From Chiridota heheva (lineage: Eukaryota > Echinodermata > Holothuroidea > Apodida > Chiridotidae): 64,000 nucleotides of DNA. Below are positions 23,570-36,240 of the stretch, piece by piece (within the stretch, counting starts at the first letter, position 1; each line of letters begins with the position of its first letter). The DNA lies in the NCBI GenBank assembly GCA_020152595.1, contig JAIGNY010001641.1, positions 415,001 to 479,000 on the forward strand. Reading direction: 5' to 3'. The translations under genes and the position numbers were made by a program. The notes beneath the pieces were generated by a model. It made no database searches. It saw only the letters and a list, made by a program, of their open reading frames with translations, and was not told the DNA's origin.

Positions 23570-23600
23570 CTCCCCCCCCCCCTCTCCCCCCCCCTCCCCC
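23570..23600. repeat. C-rich simple repeat
   Basis: Runs of C interrupted by single T bases. Confidence 0.9.
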
Positions 23601-23776
23601 ATCCTAAGATTTGCTCATCATTTTTGTTATTTTATTGAATTATATGTTTAATTTAAAAGGTGTTCAATTTTTGCCCTCTCAACTAAAATCCCTTACAGCC
23701 AGTCTGTGTCTGGAGGGATTCATTATGTAGTCCGATAAAGTAACAATTTAAGTGACAATGGTTTGATACCTGAAAT

Positions 23777-23910
23777 CAGTGGCATAACTAAAGGGGGCAG
23801 GAGGGGCAGTTGCCCACCCTTATTGGGCCCAGCCTGAGCCATAAAAAAAATATTCTATTATACCTATATACCACTCACCCCCGGCCTATAGGGCCCTAGC
23901 TACGCCACTG
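23777..23910. mobile_element. hAT-type MITE with 8-bp target duplication
   Basis: The left end CAGTGGCATAACTAAAG is the inverse of the right end CCTAGCTACGCCACTG with few differences. The flanks are CCTGAAAT (23769-23776) and CCTGAAAA (23911-23918), identical at 7 of 8 bases, as expected for hAT transposition. The interior is AT-rich and non-coding. Confidence 0.75.
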
Positions 23911-23918
23911 CCTGAAAA

Positions 23919-24317
23919 CCCTTACAGAAAAAGTAGGTTGCCGAAAGCTTGCGGCAAGCTTGTGACATGCTAACATTTTGAGCTTGCTCAAGATTGCTAC
24001 AACCTTGCGGCAAGCTTGCTGCAAGCTTACAGCAAGCTAGTATTTGGACAAATGCAAGCTTGCTAGCTTGCACAAGCTAGCAAAAACCTTTCCGCAAGCT
24101 TGTGCAAGCTAGCAAAACTATCTGCAAGCATGCACAAGCTAATAAATATGTTTTGCTAGCTTGCTCAAGCTAATGTTAATTTGCACAAGCTAGCAAGCTT
24201 GCATTTGTCCTAAATACTAGCTTAATTATTGTAAGTTTGCTACAAGGTTGCAACAAGCTTGCGCTGAAAATTTTTAGCTTGTTGCAAGCTTGCTGCAAGC
24301 CAGTTTTTCTGTAAGGG
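23919..24317. mobile_element. GCAAGCTTGC-rich inverted-repeat element, copy 2
   Basis: Starts CCCTTACAGAAAAAG and ends TTTTTCTGTAAGGG, an exact inverted match over at least 12 bases. The ~370-bp interior consists almost wholly of AGCTTGC/GCAAGCT/GCTAGCTTG words. It begins directly at the edge of the right target duplication of the hAT MITE. Confidence 0.7.
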
Positions 24318-25386
24318 ATCACTCAAAAAATTTCAGTTGTTTTTTTTACTATTTTGTGAACCTTTAAATAATTTAGCTCATCATTTTGCATGATTATACA
24401 CAGCATGAGGACATTTCTTAAATGGCAAAGTTTAATCCGTTCTGTTAGAAAATAACCTCAGGTGGAACTATTCAATAAAAAACATTTAAAATACCACTAT
24501 TTTTAAAAATAGTACATTTTTCTTCAATCATCATCACTCTGGAGGAAGAAATTATTTGTTTCTCTTTTCCATGTAAAGTTCACAATTTTTGTCCTGTTAT
24601 GTCCTCTAAATCCCAAGCACCAGAAACCAACAGGTGCCATTTTTACAGGCTCTGGTATGACCCCATCCAGGATTGACTGGGGTATTGTTGTTATATGTAA
24701 TTATTGCATAATTCATAAAGAAAACATAATTACCACAACACATTATGAAAGAGCATTTTTTCTTATACTTTTGACCTTTCAAACCTTACCAAATGAGTTT
24801 AAAAAGTTTGCAAAACTCAAGCTTAACTGCCACTCACTCATTCTAAGATATTTTTTATACCTTTGTTATATATATTGCACTTGCAAAAAATATAAGAAAA
24901 AAGACATATTATTAGATTATTAGCTTGAATACATTACTTAATTATGTAATCAGATATGATTGGAATCCATTTCAATTAATTTTTGCCCGAGAAACATTTT
25001 TTTTATTTTACAAATTGCGGAAAAAATTAATGAAAATGAATGTAAAAATCAGACCGGATTGATGAAACAAGAGAAAAAAAACATCATCACTCAAAATTTG
25101 AAAGCTTTTAAGATCGTAGAATTGATTGCAATTGCTTTGAAGAGATGGATTGGTATTTTTTTTTAGAGTCAAGGATTTTCATTATCCAATTTGATTACCT
25201 GGTTGCAATCCAACAATGGAAATAAATTTACAAACTGGGAGAATGGATGAATTTATCTGAGAATATATTTAAAGGGTTAGTTCATTTCAGTCAAGCAAGT
25301 GTTCTCTTATATGAAAGAGAATTTTCAGAGAAACAGAATGGTGAAGAAACTACTTAAATATCTTTTTCCAGTAAGGAGATATTTAA
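24318..25386. other. Intronic sequence without recognised feature
   Basis: AT-rich intron. No exon-like segment or clear repeat was recognised. Confidence 0.35.
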
Positions 25387-25471
25387 AGTAAGTCCACTAG
25401 GGACTTTGAATATTCATAGTAAGTCCACCACAGACTTTAGATATTCATAGTAAGTCCAATACGGACTTACT
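25387..25471. repeat. 31-bp tandem repeat with hyphenated palindrome
   Basis: Three units begin AGTAAGTCCA. Each carries inverted arms AAGTCC and GGACTT (one arm altered in the middle unit) separated by five bases, followed by a TATTCAT spacer in the first two. Confidence 0.75.
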
Positions 25472-25844
25472 ACCTACCTAACAATTGCTAATGTATTTTA
25501 TAGAAAATTCAGTAAAACAATTTTTACTATTTCAGTAAAACATTTTCACTATTTGAATTATTTTCCATTGAACTTTATTCAGGTGGTAAATTATAATTAT
25601 GTTTACAAGATTCTATTCTGCTACTTTCCTGACATATCCAATGGTTTTTAAACCATGGAATGTGGGACATAAAGACTGAAGAAACTGAGGCAGTGATTTC
25701 AGTCATTTCTACACAAGTGATACCAGATTTAAACTTAAATATCTCCTTCATTGAATAAGATTTTTGAATGCTTTCTTCACCATTTTGTGAAGTCATCTTT
25801 CACATAAGATGGACTTGTTTGACCCCTGAATGAATATTTAATGA

Positions 25845-25915
25845 TTGATGTATTGATTGATGTATTGAATGATATATTGATCGATTTATTGATCGATCTA
25901 TTTATTTATTTATTT
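25845..25915. repeat. GATTGATGTATT / (ATTT)n simple repeat
   Basis: Low-complexity ATTGATGTATTGA and GATCGATTTATT words run into (ATTT)n. Confidence 0.8.
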
Positions 25916-26784
25916 CCACTTCTTTGTGAGACAGAAACAATGAATATTTAATGTGGTGGAGACCATAATAAGCATATAAAAGCTTTAACAAAGATGATTC
26001 TCTGTATGATGATATTTGAAAAATAATCTTAAGAGACATTGATTTAAATGGACATATGGATGTAACACAAAAATAAATATAAGTGATATAAAAAAACAAT
26101 AATACAGTTTAAGCTTACAAAAAGATAATAGACCCCACCCCACTTTAGCCCCCTCCCCCTCCCCTCCCATCCACCTCACCCAAGGCTGGGTGAGATTATC
26201 TTTAGACTGGCTTATGGAGAAAAATATGACTTAGTATTAATGGATGGTATCTTATTGTTTGGCAAACATATGTGTGTTCATTAATATCTCATGTAATTAA
26301 TCAGAAACAATGGAAAATGTCTAAATATAAAATTAACGTTAAATCATTGCAAAGTTGAAGTTTATTTCCAAACCTAATTTATTAGAAATAAAAAGGTGTG
26401 TGTGGGGCTAGATCATTGAATCATTTATGAACTGTGGATAACCTTCAGAATTGTACAAATCTGTCTGTATTAGTTTATGGAAAATATATCTCTGAAATTA
26501 TGGAAGAAACAGAAAATTGATGTATGACTTCTGTTGACAGAAGTGACTGAAGAATGGATCAAGTTTGCCCCTTCCAGCCTCAACTTCCAAGACATAAAGA
26601 ATGAAGGTCTAAAATTATAAGTGGTTGTCATATCTGGTTACCTCCTCTTCTGTCACTTGTGTTTTTGTTAGTATTTGTAAGATGATTCTCTTGTTACTCA
26701 AGTGACATGCTCTTGGAATATTTATATACTCGCAGGGAAACTGTTACTATGAAAATTTGAATGTAGTGTTCATGAAGCAATATC
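25916..26784. other. Intronic sequence without recognised feature
   Basis: AT-rich sequence. No exon, RNA gene or clear repeat was recognised. Confidence 0.35.
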
Positions 26785-27065
26785 TTAGGAGAAATGGTCC
26801 GTCAATCATTCACAGATTGCAAACAAATTTCTCCCACTAAGACACCTGACACTGATGAGTGATTTTAATCACAAAAGTGCCTTGATTATTCAGCTCTAGA
26901 TTTGTGTAATCTTATACACACAAATAACCTTGTTCTACTTGACTGTGGTGTGCATGGGAATGGTAGATATTCATTGTTTGTAGTGGACACAATACACTGA
27001 ACAGGAAGTCGGGTTGGTTATTGTCATACCTGAGTTTTCAGAATTAACTCAGGTGTTGGGTTAAG
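26785..27065 (-). repeat. Dispersed repeat X, copy 1 (inverted)
   Basis: Contains GGAGAAATGGTCCGTCAATC, AAGACACCTGACACTGATGA and AACAGGAAGTCGGGTTGG. This is the reverse complement of the copies at 36330-36745 and 42895-43285, and no coding frame is conserved. Confidence 0.7.
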
Positions 27066-27689
27066 GTAGGCTTAATGAAACTTTTCATCATGTTTCTGAA
27101 AAATTATTCTCGTAGAGGTTTGTTTCAAGAGAGATACAAATACAATTAATATATTTTGTCACCTAAAAAATTGAGGTAGGGATGTGTTTAATGGTTAAGA
27201 AATGTTAAAGAATAGGGAATATACTTCAATGTTAAATGGTGTCCTAAAAAACTTAATATTGCAAAATATTTAACATATCTCAAAATGGGTAAAAAAAACT
27301 TAAACAATATTAGCACTTTCAAAATTTAGGGTAGGGAATTTGGTTAAGGTAAAGTAATGTTAAAAAGGAATCTTATTACAAGGGAATTGGTTGAACCGTG
27401 ACCAAGTATATTTTATACATACTAGTTCCATGTTTAATTGAAACACGTTCACACATGATGTTTCTCTAAAGTCATATTATTTACAAATAAGATTATATCT
27501 TTAATGGTATATGAACATGTAGCAACATCATGAGCTTACATGGTTTAAAATATGATACAAATCATGCAAACAGCAAAGTATACTACAAACCATGCAAAAC
27601 AGCAAAGTATACTACAAACCATGCAAACAGCAAAAAGTCCCATCAAATCGGTTAAAATTTGACCATTTTACAGCATTTTAAAACTTAAA
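27066..27689. other. Intronic sequence without recognised feature
   Basis: AT-rich, with a short local repeat of AAACCATGCAAAACAGCAAA near 27560-27630. Confidence 0.4.
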
Positions 27690-29395
27690 ACCTTTTTCCT
27701 CTGCCCCAATCTCCGCCTTGAAGATTCCATAATCCCCAGTAAAGACAGTTTTAGCCTCATTGGAATCACTCTTGATTCCAAACTGTCCTATCTTCCTACA
27801 TCAACACCCTCAAAACCAACTGTCACAAAAAATCCTCAAGGTCCTGTCCAGCACTGACTGGGGAACCAATCATCTCATCCTGTTCACCTTATACCACTCC
27901 CTCCTCAGATCCAGGCTGGACTATGGCAATTTTATCTACGCCTCTGCCCGCAACCTTTACTTGAAATAACTGGAGGTCACTGAAAACACTGCCCTAAGTC
28001 TTTGTCTTGGCGCCACTCAAACCTCCCCCATCACCAGTCTCCACATCAAGGCCAATGAACTCCCTTTCAACCTCAGATGCATGAAGGCCGGCCTCTCCTT
28101 TGCTCTCCACATCTCACCATTTCGCGGAACCCTTGCTTCCATTCCATCCGCTCCCCCTCCTTTACCAACCTCCTTAATATCAACAAACGCATTCCCCCAC
28201 CTTTCGAGATCCGGATGCACTCCCACTTCCCCAAAGTCAACATCAACATTTTCTTGATTGCCAGACACACTATCCCCACCCATACCCACCTGGACTATTA
28301 ACCCCCCCACCTCACCAAGAAATACCTTGGTCTTTCCTCCTTTACGAAAGCTCTCCACAACCCAGCCTTCTTCCGCTCCAAATATTGCCAACTCAGTAGA
28401 CATTTCCATGACAACTACTTCCTCTTTACCGATGGCTCCACATGGGAGTCATCGCCGCAGTCTGTCCTGGTCTCACCCTCTCCTCAAGGTTGCCTGACGG
28501 AACCTCTTATCTACTCTGCTGAAGCAATGGCCATCCTGCTGGTCTTAAGCTTCATAGAACTCCTTTCACCCACGTTTCGACATCTTCTCTGACTCTAATT
28601 CCATTCTCACTGGCATCCTCAACATGCTCTCATTCTACAAATCCCTAACAAACTTTACACTCTTTCCTCCTTAGGGAAGAAAATGATCTTTTTCTGGATC
28701 CCCAGCCATGTCAATGAGAGAGCCGACAGAGCCGCCAACGAAACTTTTAACATTTCTCCTTTTACAATTCTGCACTCGGACCTCTTGTCTCTCCATCTCC
28801 AATTACATCAGTAAGACCTTACAAGACTCATGGAATCACGAAACCAGTAACAAACTTCACCATCAAACTTAAAGTTGGGACCAACATCCCCCTGCACAGT
28901 TGCAATCACAAGGAAGATGTCGTTGTCACCCGCATCTGCCTTGTCACCCATCTCTCACCCATTCCCATCTCCTTTCTGGCTCCTCTGCCCCTCTCTGCCC
29001 CACCTGCAACACCCAACTCTCTGTAAGCATAGCCTCTTAACTTGTCCACTATACCTAAACTCCAGGTCTCTTTTCTCCTCACCAACCTCAATTCTCAGAT
29101 CTATTCAAAAACAATCCTTCCTCCAAGTTTATCAACTTTCTCTGCAACAACAACAACCTATTCCACCATATCTAATCTTCCTTTCTCTTCCCCTTTACAC
29201 CTAACCTTACACACCCCTTTCTTTTACACCTTAATTTTTATCCCAAATGCACCCTGTTTTCCAACTTTTCTCCCTCTCCATTTCCTCTCTGCCTTAACTT
29301 GTTACACCTTAATTTTTTAACACCCTCTCGGCCGATTTGACTCTTGACTGTCGCAGTGTCGTTAAACATCAACAAACCAAACCAAAACCTTTCAA
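27690..29395 (+). pseudogene. 3' part of a LINE retrotransposon (reverse transcriptase end, RNase H, Cys knuckle)
   Basis: The + strand carries broken reading frames of a LINE polyprotein. SRLDYGNFIYASARN (about 27909-27955) fits the end of the reverse transcriptase domain. LFTDGST (about 28422-28440), an SAEAMAI block, a SDSNSI block and FFWIPSHV (about 28690-28711) are the acidic and His motifs of RNase H. CPTCNTQL with HSLLTCPLY (about 28995-29045) is the C-terminal Cys/His knuckle. Frames change several times and stops occur, so it is inactive. The 3' end runs to GTTAAACATCAACAAACC. RNase H after the reverse transcriptase places it in the I-like group of LINEs. Confidence 0.78.
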
Positions 29396-32124
29396 ACTCA
29401 CCTATAAATAGCATAAAATGTGCAATGTTTTGTGACATCAGAATGAAACAACTTTTTTGTTTGTCAGTCCTTCTTCCAAATATTTTGAATTGGAGAGGTT
29501 GGCTACAGTGAACAGGAAATTGGATGTTATTTGTAACCTTAATCACCCACATCATGTATGAAATTTGGGAAAAGATATAGTACATTAAAGAATTTTAGCT
29601 GCATTCCTTTTCATAATGTACATCTTACTGTTGCACATGTTGAAAATTTGTACAAATTTTGATTTGTCATAATTTGAAAAATATAAGTGCTATTGTGCAT
29701 GTTTAAAGACTCAATCATTTGCTCAGAATTTAAACAGATGGAGGTAAAAAAATATCTACCTATCCATATAACTTAAACTTTGGGAGAACTTACATGTTCA
29801 TACAGTACCTGTCCCTGCACAGTACCTGTCCCTTAAATTGAATGATTACATTTTTTGGACATATTTTGAAATTGCTTATATCATTGCAAACCATTGCAGC
29901 TCTAAAATCTTGAAAGCTTTGCAATTGCATTTAATAGAATTTGATACTCTTTGATGACACTGAAGAAATGGTTATTTTTTAGGTCCAGTGATATCCTTTA
30001 TGGAAAAATGGTTTTATATCCTTAGGGTTTTGCAGGTGACAAAGCATTTAAAATGTGAATAGAATATATAAATAAATTTGGATGAAATGAAATGAAATGC
30101 TTAAAATTACAATATTGACAAGATTATGGTTTTATGCAAAGAGCAGACAAAACTGTGAATATATGATGGAAATTGTGGAGCAAATGCTGTGTGCATTTTT
30201 ATTTAGCCCTGTACTGAGAGGCGTAGTGGCCAATCAGTGTATATATATGTTAATCACGGTATATGGCTTTTAAATCTGTAATAAATTTGGCATACATGCA
30301 CTTGAAGATAGCCTGTTCAAGCATGGTGTAGAATATGAACATGCTATACATTCTTCATGTTTTGAATTTCTACTGATTACGATTGAATTTATATAGCTCA
30401 ACACTATTTTTATTCAGCTGTTTACTCACAAGCATCTGCTAATTTTACTTAGCAGATATCAGGTAAATTACTCACCATTTTCTTGGGTTGTTTATTTTAT
30501 TTTTATTTAGCTGTATTAACTTCTTGGAAAACTGGATAAGAGCTCCCAAGGACAATCTCACTAGCTTTGTCCTTTGATTACTCAGTTCTTTTGAGGCAAA
30601 GCCTCCATTTTGTAAACTCCTTTTAGACTGGATACCAATTGTTTTTAATTTCTTTTCTTTACAGAATTTTGAATCCCAAAACTAACCCTTTTTTTTCTTC
30701 TTGTCTTTAATGCAATTATTTTCCCAAGTTTTAATTCATAGCCACTCCATCTTGTTCATAGCTTAATATCCTGCTAACTAATAGCTGAATAAAGTGCAGC
30801 AAATAAACAGGCAGATGGATGGTGAAATATAATGTCTCTTCACCTTTGAAAGTGGAAGTGATAACCACTTTTTAAATATTCCCCCAATAATTCAAAAGAT
30901 GGTTAAATACAAATTTACTTAATTTTCTTGAATGCCATGAAGAGGTAATGAAATTGTCAATTTTTAAGTTGATTTTGATATATTTTTTGCTATTTTCATG
31001 ATTTCTAATATACATAATATTCTTAATGTTATTTGTTAAGAAATTGAATTTTGAAAATTAAATCATGGAATTCTTCAAGTTAGCTTAAATCTGGTCCCTC
31101 CTGAAATGGACTTTCTTTCCTCCCTTGGCTTTCTGTTGCTTCATATGGGTCAAAATAACACAAAAGGATCGATTGTGCTCTAGCACAAGCAGGTGTCATG
31201 AAATAGCAAATCATAAGATGCTGTCCTTTTGACATTTGCTTGAAGATGTGAGTCGATGTATTTGCCACATACATCGCTTTTGTTTATGTTAGTGGTAGTA
31301 TTCATCCATGAATAATTAGGTCACCATTCTTAGAGCAATTTTCTTTCGCTTGAATTAGTCAAACATTCCAATAATAAAGCCTCCAAGATAGCTTCTTTGA
31401 CAAACTCTTTTCAAATCCTACGTCTAAAATTCCTTCTTAAATAATGAGATTTTCTTTAAAATTTGACTCCCATCAACAAGTAATTGACATCAGAGTTGAC
31501 ACATTTCACTGAGAATTGGCCATTAACGGAGATGATTGCTATACGTGTCTTCATTTCACCAATGTTTAGGGCTATAAGATGAGAATGGAGCTTGATGACG
31601 AGTGAAATCTAAAGTATTCCTTAACAATTCTTTAGAAATACCTTAAGCTTAAAAAAAAAAAATGAAGCAAATTGCAGACCTGCTGTATATACATGCATGC
31701 ACATATCTAAAACATACCCTAAAAAGTCTCCAAAGATTCTAGATCATGTAGCTAGTAAAATTTTAAAATAAAAGTTCTGCAGCTCAAATAAATATGAAAA
31801 TGTGAAGTCATAAAAATAGGGAAAACATTTGACGTCGAGCGGCGACGTCACTGACGCTCTAGTTGATATGCATTAAATCTTCACTATACTAAGAAAGTTT
31901 AAACCATTTATTTGATGATGCAATCTAATTTTCCTCTCCTGTATTGTTGTTGTGCATATCCGATAATTCTATTGACCCACGTTTGAAATAAAAACAGCTG
32001 ATAATTATTCCCTCCAGTGGAAGAAATCAATTTTCTTCTCTAATTTTTGGCAATTAAGATGAGATGAAGATTTTTCACAAATTCATGATTGTATGATTTA
32101 GTCATCAGCTGACCCGTCCTTGTT
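29396..32124. other. Intronic sequence without recognised feature
   Basis: 2.7 kb of AT-rich intron with no exon-like segment, tRNA-like boxes or clear tandem repeat. Confidence 0.35.
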
Positions 32125-32609
32125 GGTGAGCATGCGAAGCATAATGCAAACCTAAATGGCAATTTCGTCCGTCAGGCTGTCTACAGTTTTGCCTGAGAAT
32201 TCCTCAGAAATGTTAACTTTTTTTTAAATTCTTTAGAAAATGCTAAAGTTTCTTAAGAGTTCCTCAGAAAAAGCTAAAAGTTCCTTCAGATATCCTAATG
32301 GAAGGCTGGAATTTCTTTACTAAATGTTAAAGTTTTTCAGAAACTTTTAAGATGGGTTGAAGACTATATATTTGATATTTCCTACGAAGATAACTGTAAA
32401 ATGATATAATTAACCAAAATTCTTTAGAGATCATGAAGTGTCTTTCATGACACTGGAGATTTAAGGCCCTTACACTTCTTCAAAATATTTGTGCACCAAT
32501 GGCTGTATCAGGCATGATTATTAAACTCCGCTTTTATTATTGTGGTCATTTGCATAAAGTTGCTACAGTATATTAACTGACAAGACACTTTTACTTAGTA
32601 TTCTCAGTC

Positions 32610-33180
32610 AGGGAGTGTGACAGGATGTGACTGCATATGGACATAGGGAGGGATGCCATATGGGACATGGATGGGGGCCATGCATGTAGGATAGAATATA
32701 TACTATTTGGTATGCACCAAGTGCTATATCAGGCTAGATTATTTTTTTTTCTTATTTAACAACTCATTTGCATATAAGTTATCATATGGACTGACAGACC
32801 TTCATACATATTATGACAGGGACTGTGATAGCTAAGATGAGACTTCTTATGGAGCCTATGGGGTGTCATGTGGGACATGGGGGTGAGATGTTATGTGGTA
32901 CATGGGGTGGGATGCCATGTGGGATATGGGGTGAATTGCCATGTGGGTGAGACAGGGTGGGATGCCATGTGGGACAGGGTGGGATATCATGTGGGACATG
33001 GGATGTCATATGGGGCATGAGGTGGGATGCCATGTGAAACATGGGGTGGGATGCCACGAGTAACACCGTGTGACATAGATTGGGATGCCATGTGTGACAT
33101 AGGGTAGGAGGCTATGTGGGACATAGGGTAGGAGGCCATTGGGACATGGGATGTGATGCCATGTGGGACATAAACATGAT
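32610..33180. repeat. GGGATGCCATGTGGGACAT minisatellite, block 1 of copy 2
   Basis: Irregular ~20-24-bp units, more diverged than those at 9300-9510. The best units are at about 32860-33060. Confidence 0.8.
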
Positions 33181-33184
33181 GAAA

Positions 33185-33560
33185 TAACCCTCTTTAGGAG
33201 GAGTGGTCCATCAGTCATTCATGGGCTTTGCACAAAGTCCTCCAGGCATGTAATGCATATTGATATTTAGGCTCTTGAGCCAAGAATTAATCTGATTCTG
33301 CTTCACTGCCAAGCAGGTATGTGGCTTGAACCCCAGGTGAATTGTGTAAAGTGTAACAGTAGCTGGTTGCTAGCAAGTGAACTGTGAAGAGACTAAAAAG
33401 GCTTTCAGTTGGAAGGTATAGATTACCCCTGTGTTGTGTATGGTGGAACAATAGCTGTTGCTAGTAAAGTGAACTGTGAAGACTCTTGGGTTGAAAGGTG
33501 TGAATTACCCCTGATTTTGATAAAACCGAAGGTGTCAGGTTGGAGGGGTCTAAGGGACAA
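33185..33560. repeat. Non-minisatellite segment with an internal ~100-bp duplication
   Basis: Opens with GGTCCATCAGTCATTCA, which resembles the GGTCCGTCAATCATTCA edge of repeat X. It then contains two tandem copies of a segment with GTGAACTGTGAAGA and ATTACCCCTG. Confidence 0.5.
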
Positions 33561-33564
33561 AAAT

Positions 33565-34320
33565 TCTTAATGAAGTAGGATGTCATAAGGACATTAATTG
33601 GGAGGGATACCATGTGGAACACATGGTGGGATTTAATGTGGGACATAAGGTGTGATGCCATGGGGACATAGGGTGGAATGCCATGTGGGACACAGGGAGG
33701 GATGCCATGTGGGACATAGGGAGGGATGCCATTTGGGACATGTGAATGATTAATGTGGGGCATTGGATGGGATCCATGTGGAACATAGGGTGGGATGCCA
33801 TATGTGTCATAGTGTTGGATGCCATGTGGGACATATGGTGGAATGCCATGTGGGACATATGGTGAAATGCCATGTGGGACATACTGTATGGTAGAATGCC
33901 ATGTGTGAGATATGGTGGAATGCCATGTGGGACAAGGGATGGGATGGGATGTCATATTGGACAAGGGGTGGGATGCCATGTGGGACATGGGATGGGATCC
34001 AAATGGCATCCCTCCCTATGTCCCAAATGGCATCTCATGTGGGACATATGGTGGAATGCCATGTGGGACATACTGTATGGTAGGATGCCATGTGGGAGAT
34101 ATGGTGGAATGCCATGAGGGATGGGATGTCATATTGGACATGGGGTGGGATGCCATTTGGTACATGGGATGGGATCCATGTGGAACATAGGGTGGGGTGC
34201 CATGTGGGTCATAGAATGGGATGCCATGTGGGACAAATGGTGGAATCCCATGTGGGACACATGGTGGAATGTCATGTGAGGCATGGGATACCATGTGGGA
34301 CTTAGTGTGAGATGCCATTT
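33565..34320. repeat. GGGATGCCATGTGGGACAT minisatellite, block 2 of copy 2
   Basis: About 30 irregular units. At about 34005-34035 there is a short inverted piece (GGCATCCCTCCCTATGTCCC), a reversal of a unit within the array. Frames within it are not genes. Confidence 0.82.
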
Positions 34321-34375
34321 TCATAAATGGCCGTGTCTTATGATATGAGTGTCAATTTGCATGGGTATGCGAACC

Positions 34376-35205
34376 ATGACGGTATTTACCGTTCTGTTTT
34401 TTTTTTGTGATGGCTTTGAAGAAATATGAAGATAGGATGTCATTATATTTCCTTTCAAGCAGATTGAAAACAGAATTGAAAACTCAGCTATATTTGGTAC
34501 TTTGGATTAGAACAGGGTAAACCATGCAGGATGCAGGAACACTGACACAGGTTTGCGATTAGGGGCCTGAGGACCAATGTTGGCAGTTGCCCATGAAATT
34601 TATATAGGGGCCATGGACCCAGTGTCTGGGACATGCAATGCTTGGGTGTGTCAATATCTTCTAGGGAGTTGACATCTTCATTGAAGTTGGAATCAACATT
34701 TAAGTAGACTTAGAAGTAGAACGAACTGTGAGGGCACCGTTTTCTAGAGCAAAGCTTGTAGAGCTACCAGACTTCTCTCACATCAATATTTACACCGAGT
34801 AGTTACCTAAGATTCATAAGCAATAACAGGTCAACGAAACTTGAACAATACACAAAAAACGCCCTCACTTGATCATAGGAGTCTAATCCGTCTTTTAAAT
34901 GATAAGATTGTTACCACTTAGCTGCAAATTAAGAAAAGAGTTTTTAAGCTCCTAAACAAATTGTAGATTTGGAGCAATGACACTGCAAAATGCTTTTATG
35001 GGAAATAGGATTGCCCGAGCTCCCTCTGCCAATATTCATAGTATGGTATAGGTTTTTGAGTACTTTCATCATTTTATTCATCTTTTATCTTATGTTTTAT
35101 ATAAGAAAAACATCGACCACTAAAGCATTCACTAGATGCTAAAACCCATGACACTTTCTCTGCCACTTTTGTGAAGTTGTCATGTTTTTGCTTTCTTTCC
35201 TTCAG
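34376..35205. other. End of intron 2
   Basis: No recognised repeat. The acceptor tract for exon 3 lies at 35190-35205. Confidence 0.4.
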
Positions 35206-35401
35206 ATTGTCGATAACTATAAGAGCTCTTACCATTGTGGAGTGCAGCGCCCTCAACCCATTCTTTCAACCACTCAGTGCCTTAAGCTTGAATTACGGAT
35301 CCTTGATTTAAGCTGTACTGCCCTCATTAGGGCAGAATACAAAGTGCTTTCATCGAAAGAGTTTCAGAAAAGACAACTAGATATGCAAGAAGAAAATTTT
35401 G
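35206..35401 (+). CDS. Exon 3: cysteine-containing continuation of the CUB-like protein
   Basis: The acceptor is a strong pyrimidine tract (CTTTCTTTCCTTCAG, ending at 35205), and the donor is G|GTGAGT at 35402. The exon starts in phase 0, matching exon 2, and ends with one base of a split codon. It encodes 65 residues (about 128-192) with three Cys, in SYHCGV, TTQCLK and DLSCTA. A beta-strand-like stretch (LKLELRILDLSC) is followed by a charged segment rich in Lys, Glu and Gln. Cys-containing strand-loop patterns after a W-x-V-P strand are expected where a CUB domain ends and a second repeat begins. There is no transmembrane segment. I recognise no specific family from this exon alone. Confidence 0.64.
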
Positions 35402-36005
35402 GTGAGTACTTAAGCAATTCAGTAAGTTGCTAAGTAGATGTTGTTATAACATTATATCCACAGCTCATGTTTGCTGGATGTAAATGCATAATGAAATTAA
35501 TTGTGAAAAAGCTCTAAGCAATCCGAAAGATTTCCTGAAAGTTAGAGGATGAAATATACATTCAACAAGCAGGAGACAGAAGGACTATGGGAGCTGCCAT
35601 AACTTGATATTACCCAAGATGCCCCTGTGTCTATATTTGGTCATTGAGTGATTTCAACTTTATTGTGGGATTTTTTTCGTGTTTTAGTACTGCGTGGAAA
35701 ATAAATATTCATTGACTTGGGGCATAAATGAACAAGAATATCTGTGAAATTTTCCCATCTGGATTTCAAGATATTTATCCCCAAAATTCTTGACCTTAAC
35801 TTTTCTTGGAATATTCTAGGTATTTAAAGGGTTATGATGTAAATGCAACAGTTGCCAAATGAGTGAAGAGCCCACATCAAATTCAATTAAAAATTATTGT
35901 TTTACAGCTTTTTAAATTTTCTAATGCATAAGTGCAACTTAATTTGTATGCACAGAATTCCATTTTCCTTCTTAAATCACTTCCACTAATTCCATCGGTG
36001 TCTGC

Positions 36006-36240
36006 CTACTGGTCCAAAAGCCCATTGGTTCAATAGTCCAAAGGTTCAATGATCCGAAAGAAAAGGCACAATAGTCCAACAGAGAGGGTTAGTGTTAGGG
36101 TATGCCTTCGGACTATCAAATCTTTGGACCATTGGGCCCTCGGACTAGTGAACCTTTAGGCTATGGAACCTTCGGACTATCAGACCTTTGTATTAGTGGG
36201 CCTTTTCTTTTGGACTATTGAGCCTTCGGACCAGTGGGCC
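36006..36240. mobile_element. Hairpin (foldback) element built on GGTCCAAAGG words
   Basis: The left half (ACTGGTCCAAAAGCCCATTG, TTCAATAGTCCAAAGG) is the inverse of the right half (CTTTTGGACTATTGAGCC, TTCGGACCAGTGGGCC). Each arm also repeats a GGTCCAAAGG-like word several times. Non-coding, and likely a MITE or a tandem-palindrome expansion. Confidence 0.6.

Larger units (their letters stand above)
32125..34375. mobile_element. Inverted-repeat element with minisatellite core, copy 2
   Basis: The left end GGTGAGCATGCGAAGC and right end GGTATGCGAACC correspond to the ends at 8498 and 11359. The ~0.5-kb left arm (CCTCAGAAATGTTAAC, CAGGCATGATTATTAAACTC, GTGGTCATTTGCATAAAGTT) and the right arm (GAGTGTCAATTTGCATGGGT) align with copy 1. 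The minisatellite core is in two blocks separated by a non-repeat segment at 33185-33560. No transposase is encoded. Confidence 0.58.
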
